Assembly (NCBI RefSeq): GCF_017571495.1 | Contig: NZ_JAGETZ010000023.1 | Span: 1 to 64,000 of the forward strand | Reading direction: 5' to 3' | Length of the DNA: 64,000 nucleotides | Origin: Hymenobacter negativus | GTDB taxonomy: Bacteria > Bacteroidota > Bacteroidia > Cytophagales > Hymenobacteraceae | In this document: positions 34,639 through 43,700 of the stretch, in pieces | Position numbering within the stretch: the first letter of the stretch is position 1 | Layout: the number at the start of each line of letters is the position of its first letter | Notes under the pieces: generated by a model | Database searches by the model: none | What the model saw: only the letters and a program-made list of their open reading frames with translations | Told to the model about the DNA's origin: nothing | Made by a program: the position numbers and the translations under genes

Positions 34639-34830
34639 CTACCAGAGGCTTTCGTCGAGAAAGATTATTGGGTCAACAATGTGCTGCGGGCGCTGGCGGA
34701 CTCCCCGTACCGGGGCTTTGTGGTGCTCAAAACAGGCACAGTGCTCTCAAAAGCCAATGGCTTGGTCCAGCGCTTTTCCGAGGACGTGGACTTGGGTCTG
34801 ACCGACGACGTGACACGCAGTTTATTTACC
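34639..34830 (+). pseudogene. AbiEii-type nucleotidyltransferase toxin fragment
   Basis: A reading frame gives LPEAFVEKDYWVNNVLRALA, then FVVLKTGTVLSKANGLVQRF and SEDVDLGLTDD. These match the N-terminal core of AbiEii/AbiGii toxins (EKDYWV, the F-K-G-G-T-S-L-S-K-like loop, and the S-E-D-x-D-L metal site). The loop has lost one Gly (KTGT for KGGT). Both ends are gone: an IS5 fragment lies to the left and unmatched sequence to the right. The AbiEi antitoxin is absent. Confidence 0.7.
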
Positions 34831-34928
34831 TGTTGCATTCTACGTGGAGCAGCGTATCCGCTATCGGTGGTTATCTGCCGTCCTTGATTAGCTCACTTGT
34901 CAACCATTCGCAGGCAGAGCCCTTTTTT

Positions 34929-34986
34929 AATGTGAACTACTCATTTGTTGTTCTTCCTTAAGAACAACAAATGAGTAGTTCACATT
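34929..34986. repeat. 27-bp perfect inverted repeat with 4-nt loop
   Basis: Arms 34929-34955 and 34960-34986 are exact reverse complements (inner part CATTTGTTGTTCTT) around CCTT. The stop codon of the nucleotidyltransferase pseudogene lies in the right arm. There is no T tract after the hairpin on the minus strand, so it is not a classical terminator. Confidence 0.8.
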
Positions 34987-35684
34987 TGCTTCGAGAGCTG
35001 CCGTAAACGACGTTCTATCTCATACTTTCGCTCGCAGGCAGAGCCCGACGGCAGCACGCCCTCCAACACATCCAGCAATTCAGAACACCTAAGCAATAAG
35101 GCTACCTGCTCGCGAACGTACGTGCCCAGCGCGGGGGCTGCATTCGAAACTTCGCTTGCCAGGGCCACGCGGTTGTCAACCACGTGCACAATGTCTTCCA
35201 GGTCTTGGCTGGTCCATAAATCCTCCTAGCCCCGGCTGCGTAGGGCCACCGGTTTGGTCGCTAAAAAGTACGGTGCACTCAGGATGCGAATGCTGGTCCC
35301 ATCCGGGAGTTCGTATGGTACCGCCCGTTCAAAACCCGCGGGGTATCACGAATTGCTAAACCCTAGGATGGGTTGAGTGGGAATCATGTCCACGACAAGG
35401 CCGGTGGGAGATTTCCAGCGGCCAATAAATTGAGCATCCGCATCATTTGTGAAGCCCAAGGCCCGCAACTCTACCTCGAGTCGGTGGAACGCGACCACGC
35501 TTTGCGGCGTGAGTTCAACAATGCAATCCAAGTCGTCCGTCGTACGCAGTTCCGGCGTGTGACCGGTGGCCGTGCTGTAGAGGTTCACCGTGGCGCCGCC
35601 CACAAATACGACCCGGTCACGCAGGTGGCCCAGGGCGTGCGCAACGGCCATTAGGAGCGGAAGATTACGTAGCTGACTCGGCAT
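34980..35684 (-). pseudogene. nucleotidyltransferase (AbiEii-like/DUF6036-like), two nonsense mutations
   Basis: One continuous frame of about 234 codons. The N-terminus has RVVFVGGATVNLYSTATG and LRTTDDLDCIVELT, the G-G-x-T and D-D-x-D metal and nucleotide site of minimal nucleotidyltransferases. An in-frame TGA follows GFSNS (at 35346) and a TAG follows LRSRG (near 35235). The reading resumes each time (FERAVPYELPDGTSIRILSA, TSQDLEDIVHVVDNRVALAS). It starts one base after the stop of the partner gene at 35686, so it was a two-gene operon, probably a toxin or defence pair. Confidence 0.75.
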
Positions 35685-35685
35685 G

Positions 35686-36177
35686 CTATGCAGGGGATAA
35701 TGGGATGTACTCTTTCAGCAAGCGGCTGGCGACTGCCCGTTCCCGCGGGCGGCCTAACCGCAACGCATCCACCAACGCCAGCAATTCATGGAGCCGGTTA
35801 TCGCGTTTTGCCGCTGCGGGCGCTCCCGCATACAAGGGTTCAACAATGGTTCCCCAGACCTCGCCACTAGCAGCGGGCCAGACGTAAGCTGGCTCGGGTC
35901 CGAACGTTTGGCTAAGTGGCGGCGCGCTGGCGCCCGTGACGATGCCGCGGCCATGGGGTTCAGGATGCGCGGCAAAGATGTACGGCACGCCGTGAACCAG
36001 CAATTTGCGCAACGCGTGACCGCGCACTGAGAACCGTTGCGGGTCGGCGCTCAATAAGCGGCTGTAGCGACAGCGAGCCAACGAATCGGATACTTCGGAG
36101 GTGCTTAGTTCCAGTGCAAGCGCCAAGTCCATGCCTTTCCACTTGCGTGGGTCACTGGATACTAGTTTCAACAACAC
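35686..36177 (-). CDS. winged-helix-like partner of the nucleotidyltransferase
   Basis: 163 residues. Residues about 8-60 (WKGMDLALALELSTSEVSDS, then LARCRYSRLLSADPQRFSVR) look like a winged helix-turn-helix; the rest is a variable domain with VPYIFAAHPEPHGRGIVTG and AYVWPAASGEVWGTIVEPLY. A DNA-binding protein immediately ahead of a nucleotidyltransferase is the layout of type IV AbiE toxin-antitoxin pairs and of several DUF pairs, so an antitoxin or regulator role is likely but inferred. It is intact while its partner is dead. Confidence 0.6.
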   Translation of the reverse strand: MLLKLVSSDPRKWKGMDLALALELSTSEVSDSLARCRYSRLLSADPQRFSVRGHALRKLLVHGVPYIFAAHPEPHGRGIVTGASAPPLSQTFGPEPAYVWPAASGEVWGTIVEPLYAGAPAAAKRDNRLHELLALVDALRLGRPRERAVASRLLKEYIPLSPA

Positions 36178-36335
36178 GACGTCTTGCGGACGACAAAGGT
36201 ATGAGGAGGTTTAACTTATCAGGTTGTAAAGCCTGCATTTAATAGCGACTGATAATGTTCAATTATCGTTCCTTATTCTGTGTGAGCAAAACCTAACCAT
36301 TTTCGGGTGTTTTACTCCTATATTATATAGCTACC

Positions 36336-37165
36336 GTGAGCGAATATCCCATCGTCCCTATTTCATCGACCGCGCAGGTGGCGGCTCACCTAGTCGAACC
36401 GACCCGTCGACCCGTCGATACGTCGAGTCCGGCTTGCACGGAGCGGCCAATACCATTCGCGCTTACGCTAACGATTGGAAGCGCTTCACGAGTTGTTGCA
36501 CCTTGCATAAGTTGAAATCCATGCCCGCGCCAGTCGAAGCCCTGGCCGGGTTTCTGACCGAACTGGCCGACGCTGGCAAAAAGGTTGCCACCATCCAGCA
36601 CCACGCCGCAGCCATCGCCAAGGCCCACGAGTTGGCAGGCCTGGATTCGCCCACGGCCGACAAAAAAATCAGGTGCTGCTCAAGGGCATTGCTTGGGAAA
36701 AGAAAACGCGCATCAAGCAGGCCGCCGCTTTTTCGCTGGACAATTTCAAGCGGACCATTCGGGGCATTGATGTTAGCACGCCCACCGGGCTGCGCAATAG
36801 GGTCCTACTGATTCTGGGTTTCACAGGCCCCTTTCGCCACTCTGAACTCGGAGTTCTCAACATCGAGGACTTGGCTTTCGATGAGGAAGGACTCGTAGTT
36901 TCGCTGGACAAGAGCAAAACTAACCAGTTGGGCCAGGCCGAGGAAAAGGCCATTTTCTACTCGCCCGACCCTCAGCTGTGCCCCATCCGCTCGCTTCAGG
37001 CGTGGCGGCGGCTGTTGAACCGGACCGAAGGGTACGTCTTTGTTTCCCTGCGCAAAAACCAGTGGCTCACCACCCGCCGGATGACGACGAAGTACATCAA
37101 CCTCATAACGCAGCAATACTTAAGCTCCGGCTACACGGCTCACTTGCTACGCGCTTCGTTTATCA
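36336..37165 (+). pseudogene. tyrosine recombinase (phage-type integrase), broken
   Basis: Pieces in three frames: an N-terminus from a GTG at 36336 (SEYPIVPISSTAQVAAHLVE), a SAM-like core-binding domain (HGAANTIRAYANDWKRF, LAGFLTELADAGKKVATIQH), then from 36673 the catalytic domain (LRNRVLLILGFTGPFRHSEL with the first catalytic Arg, AFDEEGLVVSLDKSKTNQ, GYTAHLLRASF with H-x-x-R). Sequence after about 37160 no longer matches, so the last His/Trp and the Tyr nucleophile are missing. Frameshifts lie near 36430 and 36665. It is not an IntI: no integron-specific patch was seen. Confidence 0.8.
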
Positions 37166-37290
37166 GCTTGAAAATGCAATGGATAAGATGCATAAATCCC
37201 AAGCAACTGATTCACCGAATCAAACGCAGGATAAGTCCATATGCTTCTCAGAAATGCCATCCCACCTCACAATGCACCCGGCAATTTGCC

Positions 37291-37947
37291 TTAATGTTGG
37301 TAATAACTTAAATCGTACGAGTGAATGGCTGACGCATCGCTTAAGAGATTGTAGCTATAGTGGGCGCAGTCCACAAAACAGGCGATATTGAACTTCGTTT
37401 CGGACCGCTTCAACGCTCCCTGGGAGGGTTTGTCGCCGTACAGGCTCGCCCGGTGTACCATCCATTCGATGTCCATCGCTTCCTCTACCAAGTAAGCCAG
37501 CACCGCTTCATTGTCCCGGTGCTGCCCCAGTAGGCCGGAGAAGCGCACGAGCGTGTGTTTTAGCAACCAACTCATCAATGGTAGGGCTTGCTTGTAAGGT
37601 CGGGTAAATCCCCCTGCCTGGTAGAGGAAACGCTTGACGCCTTGGCGACGCATCGCGGGGATTAATCGTTTGACAAACGCCGTGTTGACGTTCTCCTGCT
37701 GCTGCCGGCGAGCATCGCCTAGCATGCTCACTACAAAATCTACCCCAGTGAGCAGGGTATCCAGCGGCTCATAATCCAGAATTGTGCCGACGACTACTTC
37801 TAAGTTAGTGTCTTTTATTTCCAGTTTTTCCGGGTTTCGAACCAAGGCTCTCACGCGATGCCCCTCGCGAAGCGCGAGTTCAATAAAGTGTTTTCCGGTT
37901 CTGCCCGTACCACCAAAGATGAGGTAGGTGTAGGTTGGCTTCATCAT
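37291..37947 (-). CDS. NAD(P)-binding NmrA-like oxidoreductase
   Basis: 218 residues from the second Met-Met (MMKPTYTYLIFGGTGRTGKH). The Rossmann motif GGTGRTG is at residues about 11-17, followed by ALREGHRVRALVRNPEKLE and DFVVSMLGDARRQQ, as in atypical short-chain dehydrogenases. No clear Tyr-x-x-x-Lys is present, as is usual for NmrA-like members. Substrate unknown. It is divergent from an AraC-type regulator fragment, a common pairing. The last 25 residues look less conserved and the gene may end atypically. Confidence 0.75.
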   Translation of the reverse strand: MMKPTYTYLIFGGTGRTGKHFIELALREGHRVRALVRNPEKLEIKDTNLEVVVGTILDYEPLDTLLTGVDFVVSMLGDARRQQQENVNTAFVKRLIPAMRRQGVKRFLYQAGGFTRPYKQALPLMSWLLKHTLVRFSGLLGQHRDNEAVLAYLVEEAMDIEWMVHRASLYGDKPSQGALKRSETKFNIACFVDCAHYSYNLLSDASAIHSYDLSYYQH

Positions 37948-38118
37948 GTCGTTTTGTAACAAGTGGCGTGTTGTGAAATCAATCGCTGGGCGTTCTTAGC
38001 GCAACAAACGGCGCAGGGCGAGCCTGTTTCACTAAGTATTAAGTGATAGCAAAATTATTCACCTTGCTTTGTACGGTGGATGCGTCATCGTTCAAAGTAT
38101 ATTTGCCATCGTACAAAA

Positions 38119-38325
38119 ATGCCCCTTATGGATGCCTTGTCTGACGTGTTGGCGCTGCTCAAAATCCGCAGCTATCTGTATGGCGGCTTCGCAGCGGGGG
38201 GCGAATGGTGCCTGTCATTTGGCCCGCACCTGGGAAGCCTCAAGTTTTACGCGGTGGTGAAGGGGGCGTGCTGGCTGGCCGTCGAAGGCGTGGCTGAGCC
38301 ATTATGGGTGCAGGCTGGCGAATGA
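38119..38325 (+). pseudogene. AraC-family regulator, cupin N-terminal fragment
   Basis: 68 residues: MPLMDALSDVLALLKIRSYL, then GEWCLSFGPHLGSLKFYAVV and GACWLAVEGVAEPLWVQAGE. This is the first half of the cupin_6 domain of AraC regulators that sit divergent to oxidoreductases. It ends abruptly at a TGA just before a hairpin and an IS5 fragment; DNA-binding domains are absent. Confidence 0.75.
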
Positions 38326-38341
38326 ATTTTGCCATCTTAAC

Positions 38342-38382
38342 ACCACACGCAGTTACTTGCAATTCCAGCAACTGCGTGTGGT
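38342..38382. repeat. 13-bp inverted repeat
   Basis: ACCACACGCAGTT (38342-38354) is inverted at 38370-38382. It sits at the truncation point of the AraC fragment, and could be the end of an inserted element or a hairpin terminator without T tract. Confidence 0.5.
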
Positions 38383-38438
38383 AACGTTTAGAGGAGAATG
38401 TAAGGTAGAAACAACCGGATTTCCCAGGGTGTGGACAG

Positions 38439-38620
38439 TTAACGTAGCCAATCGAGGGCGGCGAGCAGGTGGGCCGAGGCAAGAAATGACGCAGCCGTCT
38501 TGTCGTAGTGTGTGGCCAAGCCTCTGACCTCTTTGAGTCGTCCAAAGAAGCGTTCGCCCTTATAGCGGTCGGCGTATAGGTTTGAGGCGTAGGCGCGCCA
38601 CCGTCAATTCTGAGACAACC
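38439..38620 (-). pseudogene. IS5-family transposase, C-terminal fragment
   Basis: Reads YADRYKGERFFGRLKEVRGL, then ATHYDKTAASFLASAHLLAA and LDWLR before a TAA at 38439. The E-R-F-F-G-R-L-K block is the catalytic Glu region of IS5-type DDE transposases. The rest of the gene is missing upstream of about 38610. Confidence 0.75.
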
Positions 38621-39297
38621 TAGCGTCTGTTTTGTGGCAACATTACATGCATAAAAGTCAAAAAAAGCATAAAACAGAAGGTTTTTCCAATCCGGTTGTG
38701 CTGTATAGTTGCGTATAGAGAGTGGTGAATCTTGTTGCTTTTGGCACCGGAAGTATAATTAGCTGCTCATTGTATCAAAAAGTGATTCGAGGTATTTTTA
38801 ACCCGTACTCTCGGCAACTTTCGACAATATAAATGAGGGTTGCCTTCTCACTTCTTACGTTTACGGTGCATCGAGTAGCAGTTACAAATGCTGAAAATCG
38901 GCTAAAACTGAAGCGGCAGTTGCTACGAAAGTTGTTGGAGAATAGCTGAAACAGTACTAGTGAATAAGTGATTATAAATAATAAACTGAGTATAAAATAG
39001 CACAATTTGCCTTGCCGTAAGGACTTTTTTATACCGACTTGCTTGCGGATACTATCGCCGAAATGGCGGACGGTTACCACCGAACCTTAGCTGCGTCCAC
39101 CCTCCTGATTATCGAATACCGGGCCGCGTTAGCTAACAAATCCGCCGTTGTATATACGCTTGCTGTGCGGGAATATGGACACGTGGTAGTCAATCACCTT
39201 CACAGGCTCGGTGTTGCGGAGGTGCTGTGCCTTCGCGCAAGACGAACAAGAAATAGAAGCAAACAGATTTTACTCATACCAAAAGAGACAAAGAAAG
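38621..39297. other. gene-free AT-rich stretch
   Basis: Lower in GC than its surroundings. No reading frame with protein-like composition, no clear hairpin. It fits decayed DNA between IS fragments. Confidence 0.4.
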
Positions 39298-39690
39298 CTA
39301 AACGGTTGGTGGGTGATTAAAAGCAGCTTGCCGGGCGGCCGTTACAACGTGATTTCCAGTAGCCCCTCGGCCGCGTACGCGTACTGCATTCGGTATTCGA
39401 CTACCCGCTGATTCAGCGATGAGACGAACAGGTGCAGAAACGCCCGACCCGGCGCGCAATTCCACTGGGGCGGGTAAGTCGATGTCTTTGACGTGCTGGC
39501 CGTAGTGCCGGGCGAGCAAGTCGGCCAGGGGGCGCAATTCCAGATGCAGCTGGGTTTGCCAAGGACCCGCCGCTCGCTGCTAAAGCAGCAGGCTGTAGCC
39601 GGTAAGGGTAATCAGCAGGCGGAAGGAGCCTTCGCGGACGGGTAGCGTCAGCCGATGTAGTCCGTGCTCTATCGCAACACATAGTACCGC
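39298..39690 (-). pseudogene. decayed hypothetical protein
   Basis: One frame reads EHGLHRLTLPVREGSFRLLI, TLTGYSLLL, a TAG at about 39580, then LELRPLADLLARHYGQHVKD and LPAPVELRAGSGVSAPVRLI. The continuing sense after the stop shows a nonsense mutation rather than two genes. The start is missing and no family is recognised. Confidence 0.4.
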
Positions 39691-39863
39691 AACCTACCGT
39701 CAGCAGTTGCGCACTGGGGCAACGGAAGGCGGTTGTCAGTCGTAAGCTGCTGGTAGTTAGCTAAGCCGTAAGCTTAAGAGCAACAGCTTAAACAAACATG
39801 CCCCTCTCTACTTGTTTCTCGAGCAACTTGAGTAGCGGCTAATTAACCCCCAAAGTTTGCGCG

Positions 39864-40346
39864 ATGCGGTTTATTGTTTTATCGATTTTCAACTCACTAA
39901 TAGCGGCTGGACCAGCTTTGGCACAGTCGGATTATAACGTGGGTGTGCCGAAGGACATTATTATTCTGCAAAGCACCCGCGACTACGCGGCGGCGCTTGC
40001 GGGGGCTCGACAGGCAGCCACCAAGCTGGGCCGGCCCCTAAAGCTGGCCGGCTACAAGCCTAACAAAGAGCTAGGCCTGAGCGCCAGCAAAACCGTCTGC
40101 GTGGAAGGTGGCTATGAATACCCCTGCTACACGCCCCGAGGCCAGGGCGGAGCTGAGAACAGCGACTACCTCTCCATCGAGTTTTCAGACGGCTATGCGG
40201 GCTTTGCCAAAGGCTACTACATCGTGGTAGCCGCTCTGGTACCGCCCAATTCAGCCGCCTTGCACCAGACATTGGCTCGTGTGCAGCGCGCCTACCCCAC
40301 CGCCTACGCCAAGCGCACAAGCGTCTGGTTTGGCTGCATGCACTAG
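39864..40346 (+). CDS. secreted hypothetical protein
   Basis: 160 residues with signal peptide MRFIVLSIFNSLIAAGPALA and cleavage probably after ALA. The mature part (KDIIILQSTRDYAAALAGAR, YLSIEFSDGYAGFAKGYYIV) has alternating strand-helix character with four Cys, suggesting a small disulfide-bonded periplasmic protein. Family not recognised; SPOR-like folds show similar patterns, but no motif supports that. Confidence 0.65.
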   Translation: MRFIVLSIFNSLIAAGPALAQSDYNVGVPKDIIILQSTRDYAAALAGARQAATKLGRPLKLAGYKPNKELGLSASKTVCVEGGYEYPCYTPRGQGGAENSDYLSIEFSDGYAGFAKGYYIVVAALVPPNSAALHQTLARVQRAYPTAYAKRTSVWFGCMH

Positions 40347-40540
40347 CCTCTCTGTGGGCACCTGCGCCGCACCGCCAGGCCCAATCCTAGACGCGCTCAT
40401 CAGCTGGCAACGATTTTGAACGAAGGCCTACAAACCCAGCGCATGTTGCATTTCAAAGGAGGGCACGAACGTGTTTTTTCCTGCTGACCGGGCTGCTAGC
40501 GGCTTGCGATGGCCGGCCAGAACACCGGGCGGTGTATCGG

Positions 40541-40879
40541 CTAGGAACGCATACCCCCGCCAGCCCGTCCGGATAACGTATACTTTTCCGTGCGCAGTTC
40601 GAGTTCGTCGGTATCGGGGCCGAAGCCGTAGTTGATGTTCTCGGAATCATCCCGGCAATCGGCCCACAGCAACTGCTTAATAGTGGGCAGCTCATCCGGC
40701 GCGAGGGCCAAAAAGTCGTTCAGCACGGCAACTATGCGCTCGGTAATGGCACGGCCCGATTCGAATTCAGGCAGGAACCACACCTGGACCGAATAGCCAA
40801 ACAAGGTGGATTCCACAGTGATGCTGGTGAAGTAGTATTGGTCTCAGGTGCAGGTGCGTAGTATTTCGTCGTGCGTCAT
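40541..40879 (-). pseudogene. hypothetical protein with an early nonsense mutation
   Basis: The frame starts MTHDEILRTCT at 40879, meets a TGA, then continues DQYYFTSITVESTLFGYSVQ and ITERIVAVLNDFLALAPDEL through SENINYGFGPDTDELELRTE. About 112 codons. It resembles small immunity-type (DUF) proteins with an acidic C-terminus. A downstream start near 40816 could still give a short product. Confidence 0.5.
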
Positions 40880-40953
40880 GGAGTGAACCGTTAGTGGTTG
40901 AGGCAGCAATATCTTGTTGGTTAGTTATTTACCCGCGCTGTGAAGCCTGTTTT

Positions 40954-41445
40954 TCAGAACAGCGGCCGGAGCCCAAGCAGCTGCACCATCGGCCCGCGGC
41001 GCGGCACCAGAAATTGGGCGCTGTCGTACACGAGCTTTCCCGTGGCCGTGCGCAGCTGGCAGGTGTGCGCCACTTGCGTGCCCCGGCGGGTGGCGTCGTA
41101 CTTGGATGCAATCTTATTGAATCTTATGCCATTATCAAGCAAACTGTCCAGAAGACGAGCGGTGCTGTCGCTGTACTGGTCAGGCAAGGTGCTATACCGC
41201 TCGGTGTGGGCCCACAGCCACCGCGTTTTCACCAAAAATTCGCGGGCGCGGGCCTGCAGAATGGCCAGAGGGGCGTCGTCTACCTGCCGCCACTTCCGCA
41301 CGTGCCCCGGCGCAACGGCTGGTAACTGGCGGGGCGAGTGCTGTGCTGGCAGGTGGGCCGCCACCGCTTCATTCAGGGACGTCGGCGCGTCGGACGATTG
41401 GTAGCCCACGGCAAGCCACAGGGACGGGAGCAACCAGTATTTCAT
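40954..41445 (-). CDS. exported hypothetical protein
   Basis: 163 residues with a short hydrophobic N-terminus (MKYWLLPSLWLAVGYQ), probably a signal peptide. The mature part is helical and basic (RKWRQVDDAPLAILQARARE, YSDSTARLLDSLLDNGIRFN). The C-terminal half is strand-rich. No family recognised. It is divergent from the lipoprotein genes at 41543 and 42348. Confidence 0.55.
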   Translation of the reverse strand: MKYWLLPSLWLAVGYQSSDAPTSLNEAVAAHLPAQHSPRQLPAVAPGHVRKWRQVDDAPLAILQARAREFLVKTRWLWAHTERYSTLPDQYSDSTARLLDSLLDNGIRFNKIASKYDATRRGTQVAHTCQLRTATGKLVYDSAQFLVPRRGPMVQLLGLRPLF

Positions 41446-41542
41446 CCTAAAAACAAGGGCAGTGCAGGATGCTATACCGTCCAGTAAGCTCCCCCGTTGG
41501 TCCGTGCCGGCCCAAAGCCAGGCTTTTTCGTTAGCAGCTTTA

Positions 41543-42336
41543 TGAAGTAGCTACTGCGCGCTGCCGCGTGGCTGGCCCTATATTCCAGTGTCGCTTGCCG
41601 CCCCGAAACGCCCGCTACGGAAAAGGCGAACCCGCCAGCAGCGGCCCCTGCTCCCCCATATGCCATGCCCCCCGTGACCGCCAAGGCCCCTGGCTCGCCT
41701 GATGCCCTATACCTGCCCGGTGGCCAGGTCGGGCAGTTGCGCAAAATCCCTGCAGACGCTTTCGACAGGCTGCCCTTTGGCGGCTTGCCTGATTTACCTA
41801 ACGACTCTACTTCCGAGCATTTACCCGCCGAGCAGGGCCGGGTAACGCGCCAGGGCTGGTCGCTGCTGCGGCCAGCGCAGGTTACCGAGGTGCGGCTGGC
41901 CCCCACGCCCGACGCGCAGTTTACGCTACAAAACGCCAAAGGCGTGAAGTACCAGTACTGGAGCAGCCTGCCCGCCGCCCACCAGTGGGTGGTGCGGGCC
42001 TGGTACTGGGAATCGGACGGGACCGTGCTGGTGGACCAGCGCACCGGACGCCAAGTTGGACTGGTGCCCCCCCGTGGCCTCGCCCGATGGCCGCCTAGTG
42101 CTGCTCACCAGCCCCGGACTGGGCGGCGGCGACCAACCCAACAGGCTGAGCCTGGTGCAAGTGGAAGCCACCGGGGCGCGCCTGCTGTGGCGGATGGAAC
42201 CCACCACCTGGGAGCCGGTCGAAGCCCGTTGGGTCGCCCCTACCGCGTGGTGCTGATGCGCCGCCACGCCCTGCCCGACGGCAGCATGGCCAACGATGCC
42301 CCCGTGACCTACGACGAACTGACCCTGCCCCGCTAA
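41543..42336 (+). pseudogene. broken lipoprotein gene
   Basis: From the ATG at 41543 the reading is MK, stop (TAG), then LLRAAAWLALYSSVACRPET, a lipoprotein signal with Cys. The frame continues to VLVDQRTGRQ near 42055, where the sense passes to a second frame (PVASPDGRLVLLTSPGLGGG, LLWRMEPTTWEPVEARW) and near 42235 to a third (PYRVVLMRRHALPDGS). So one nonsense and two frameshifts. The encoded protein was about 260 residues, secreted, WD/PQQ-like in its final part. It has an intact lipoprotein neighbour. Confidence 0.7.
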
Positions 42337-42347
42337 ACTGCCGCACT

Positions 42348-43079
42348 ATGCCCCCCACCCGCTGGCTCCTGGCCGCCGCGCTGCTGCTGAGCGCCTGCCG
42401 CCCCCACGCATCCCAGGAACAGGAAACACCGCCGCGCCTAAAGCCCCTGTTCGACGCCCTGCCCGCCCGCAATCGCCCCTTCGACCGGCAGGATACGCTG
42501 GACAGCTACTGGCCCCCCGATTCGCTGATGGCCGACAGCCTGTTCCACTTCACCGCGCCCCCCCGCAGCCGGGTGCTGATGCGGGTGCAGTTTGTGCCCG
42601 CCTCGGCCGTGGCGGCAGCCCGGCTCGATACGCTCACCTTCCGCCGCCCCACCTTCCGGCTCTACGAGGACGGCCGGTCTGGCTACGAGTGGGAGTTCTT
42701 CTTCGGCCGAAACCTCGAACCTACCCTTACTGAAACGCCCGAACAGTTGCCCCTGCGCATGGCCCTGACGTACAGCCACCGCCTGGCGCTGCAGGAATAC
42801 CGGCGCTGGCCGGCTGGCAACTATTACGAGCGCAACGCCTACCTGCTGGACCACAACTTTGGCGTTGAAGCCGTAGCCTGCGTCAATGACTCGGTGGTGT
42901 ACGTCAGCGCTTTTCCGCTGCTGGCCAACCAGCCCCGACCCGATACGCTCTACACGTACTACCACGGCGGCCCGCACCGCAAGCGCCCCCCCCTAGTGGC
43001 CGACCGGCCCGACACCACCCGGCACGCCCTGCTCCGCCTTAGCTTCCGTGAACTCAGCCACTCGACCAACCTGGAGTAG
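42348..43079 (+). CDS. lipoprotein, unknown function
   Basis: 243 residues. MPPTRWLLAAALLLSACRPH is a lipoprotein signal with lipobox LLSAC, so Cys17 should be lipidated. The mature protein is strand-rich and acidic/aromatic (RLYEDGRSGYEWEFFFGRNL, EYRRWPAGNYYERNAYLLDH). No family recognised. It starts 11 nt after the broken lipoprotein gene and was probably co-transcribed with it. Confidence 0.7.
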   Translation: MPPTRWLLAAALLLSACRPHASQEQETPPRLKPLFDALPARNRPFDRQDTLDSYWPPDSLMADSLFHFTAPPRSRVLMRVQFVPASAVAAARLDTLTFRRPTFRLYEDGRSGYEWEFFFGRNLEPTLTETPEQLPLRMALTYSHRLALQEYRRWPAGNYYERNAYLLDHNFGVEAVACVNDSVVYVSAFPLLANQPRPDTLYTYYHGGPHRKRPPLVADRPDTTRHALLRLSFRELSHSTNLE

Positions 43080-43199
43080 GCCGCTGCTGGCGGGCCTACT
43101 CGCTGCAGAATTTCGCGTGCGTCGCTATCTGCATTTCGTTCCAGCCCGCGCGCAGGGCCTTGGCTAGTTGGGCAAAGACCGTCGCGCACTTTCTAGTTG

Positions 43200-43640
43200 A
43201 GTGCGGGCCACTCCGCAGTGGGCAGGAGGGCCAGGTCGGGGTACATCAGGGAGAATGCGGGGACGGTTTACCGGTGCGACGACCATCAGGTAGGCGGCCT
43301 CGCGCTCGGAAGCGCTGCTGGTGACGGAGTGAAACAGCCGGTGCCGGTTGTCAAGAAGCCCATACGACACAATCTTTTTTTCTGTCAGAAGCACTTATTA
43401 GGAGTGTGTCGTGAATGGAATCAACCGCTACGTAGTACTGCTGCCCGTCGGAAGAGGTGCGGAGTTGGTTGGGGTCGCGCTGGAACAAGCGGCTGACGGG
43501 CATCTTGCTGGTGACAGCCATCACGGCGTCGTTGGCCCGGCGCAGGTTTCCGAGCGAAAAGCGCCAGTTAACCGTGTTTTCCAAATTGGATTGGGCTACC
43601 CCCATTCGCAAAATATATTGGAACAAATGTCCTGTTTCGG
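43200..43640 (-). pseudogene. Tn3-family transposase fragment
   Basis: Two frames carry recognisable pieces of the Tn3 transposase catalytic region: SNLENTVNWRFSLGNLRRAN then QLRTSSDGQQYYVAVDSIH (compare R-I-R-T-S-S-D-G-Q), and, after a frameshift near 43390, VSYGLLDNRHRLFHSVTSSA followed by SEREAAYLMV. About 140 of roughly 980 residues remain. The upstream and downstream thirds and the resolvase are absent. Confidence 0.75.
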
Positions 43641-43700
43641 CCGGGCAGCAAGTTATAGAAATAGGCTGCTTCCTTAATTAAACAGTTGGCCAATCTATTC

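Noticed and set aside
36398..36426. Small tandem CGACCCGT repeat before the recombinase remnant
   Set aside because: Only three imperfect units and within the former coding sequence; not informative.
37395..37420. Twelve-base match to the repeat (AAGCGGTCCGAA, minus strand)
   Set aside because: It lies inside the open frame of the NmrA-like oxidoreductase and has no flanking head or tail.
39039..39320. Short plus-strand open frame starting MLADTIAEMADGYH
   Set aside because: No family, no clear start signal, and it runs into another decayed frame; not listed as a gene.
39293..39325. Possible plus-strand cassette repeat (GCTAAACGGTTGG)
   Set aside because: Core match only, no tail, and in decayed sequence; counted as chance.
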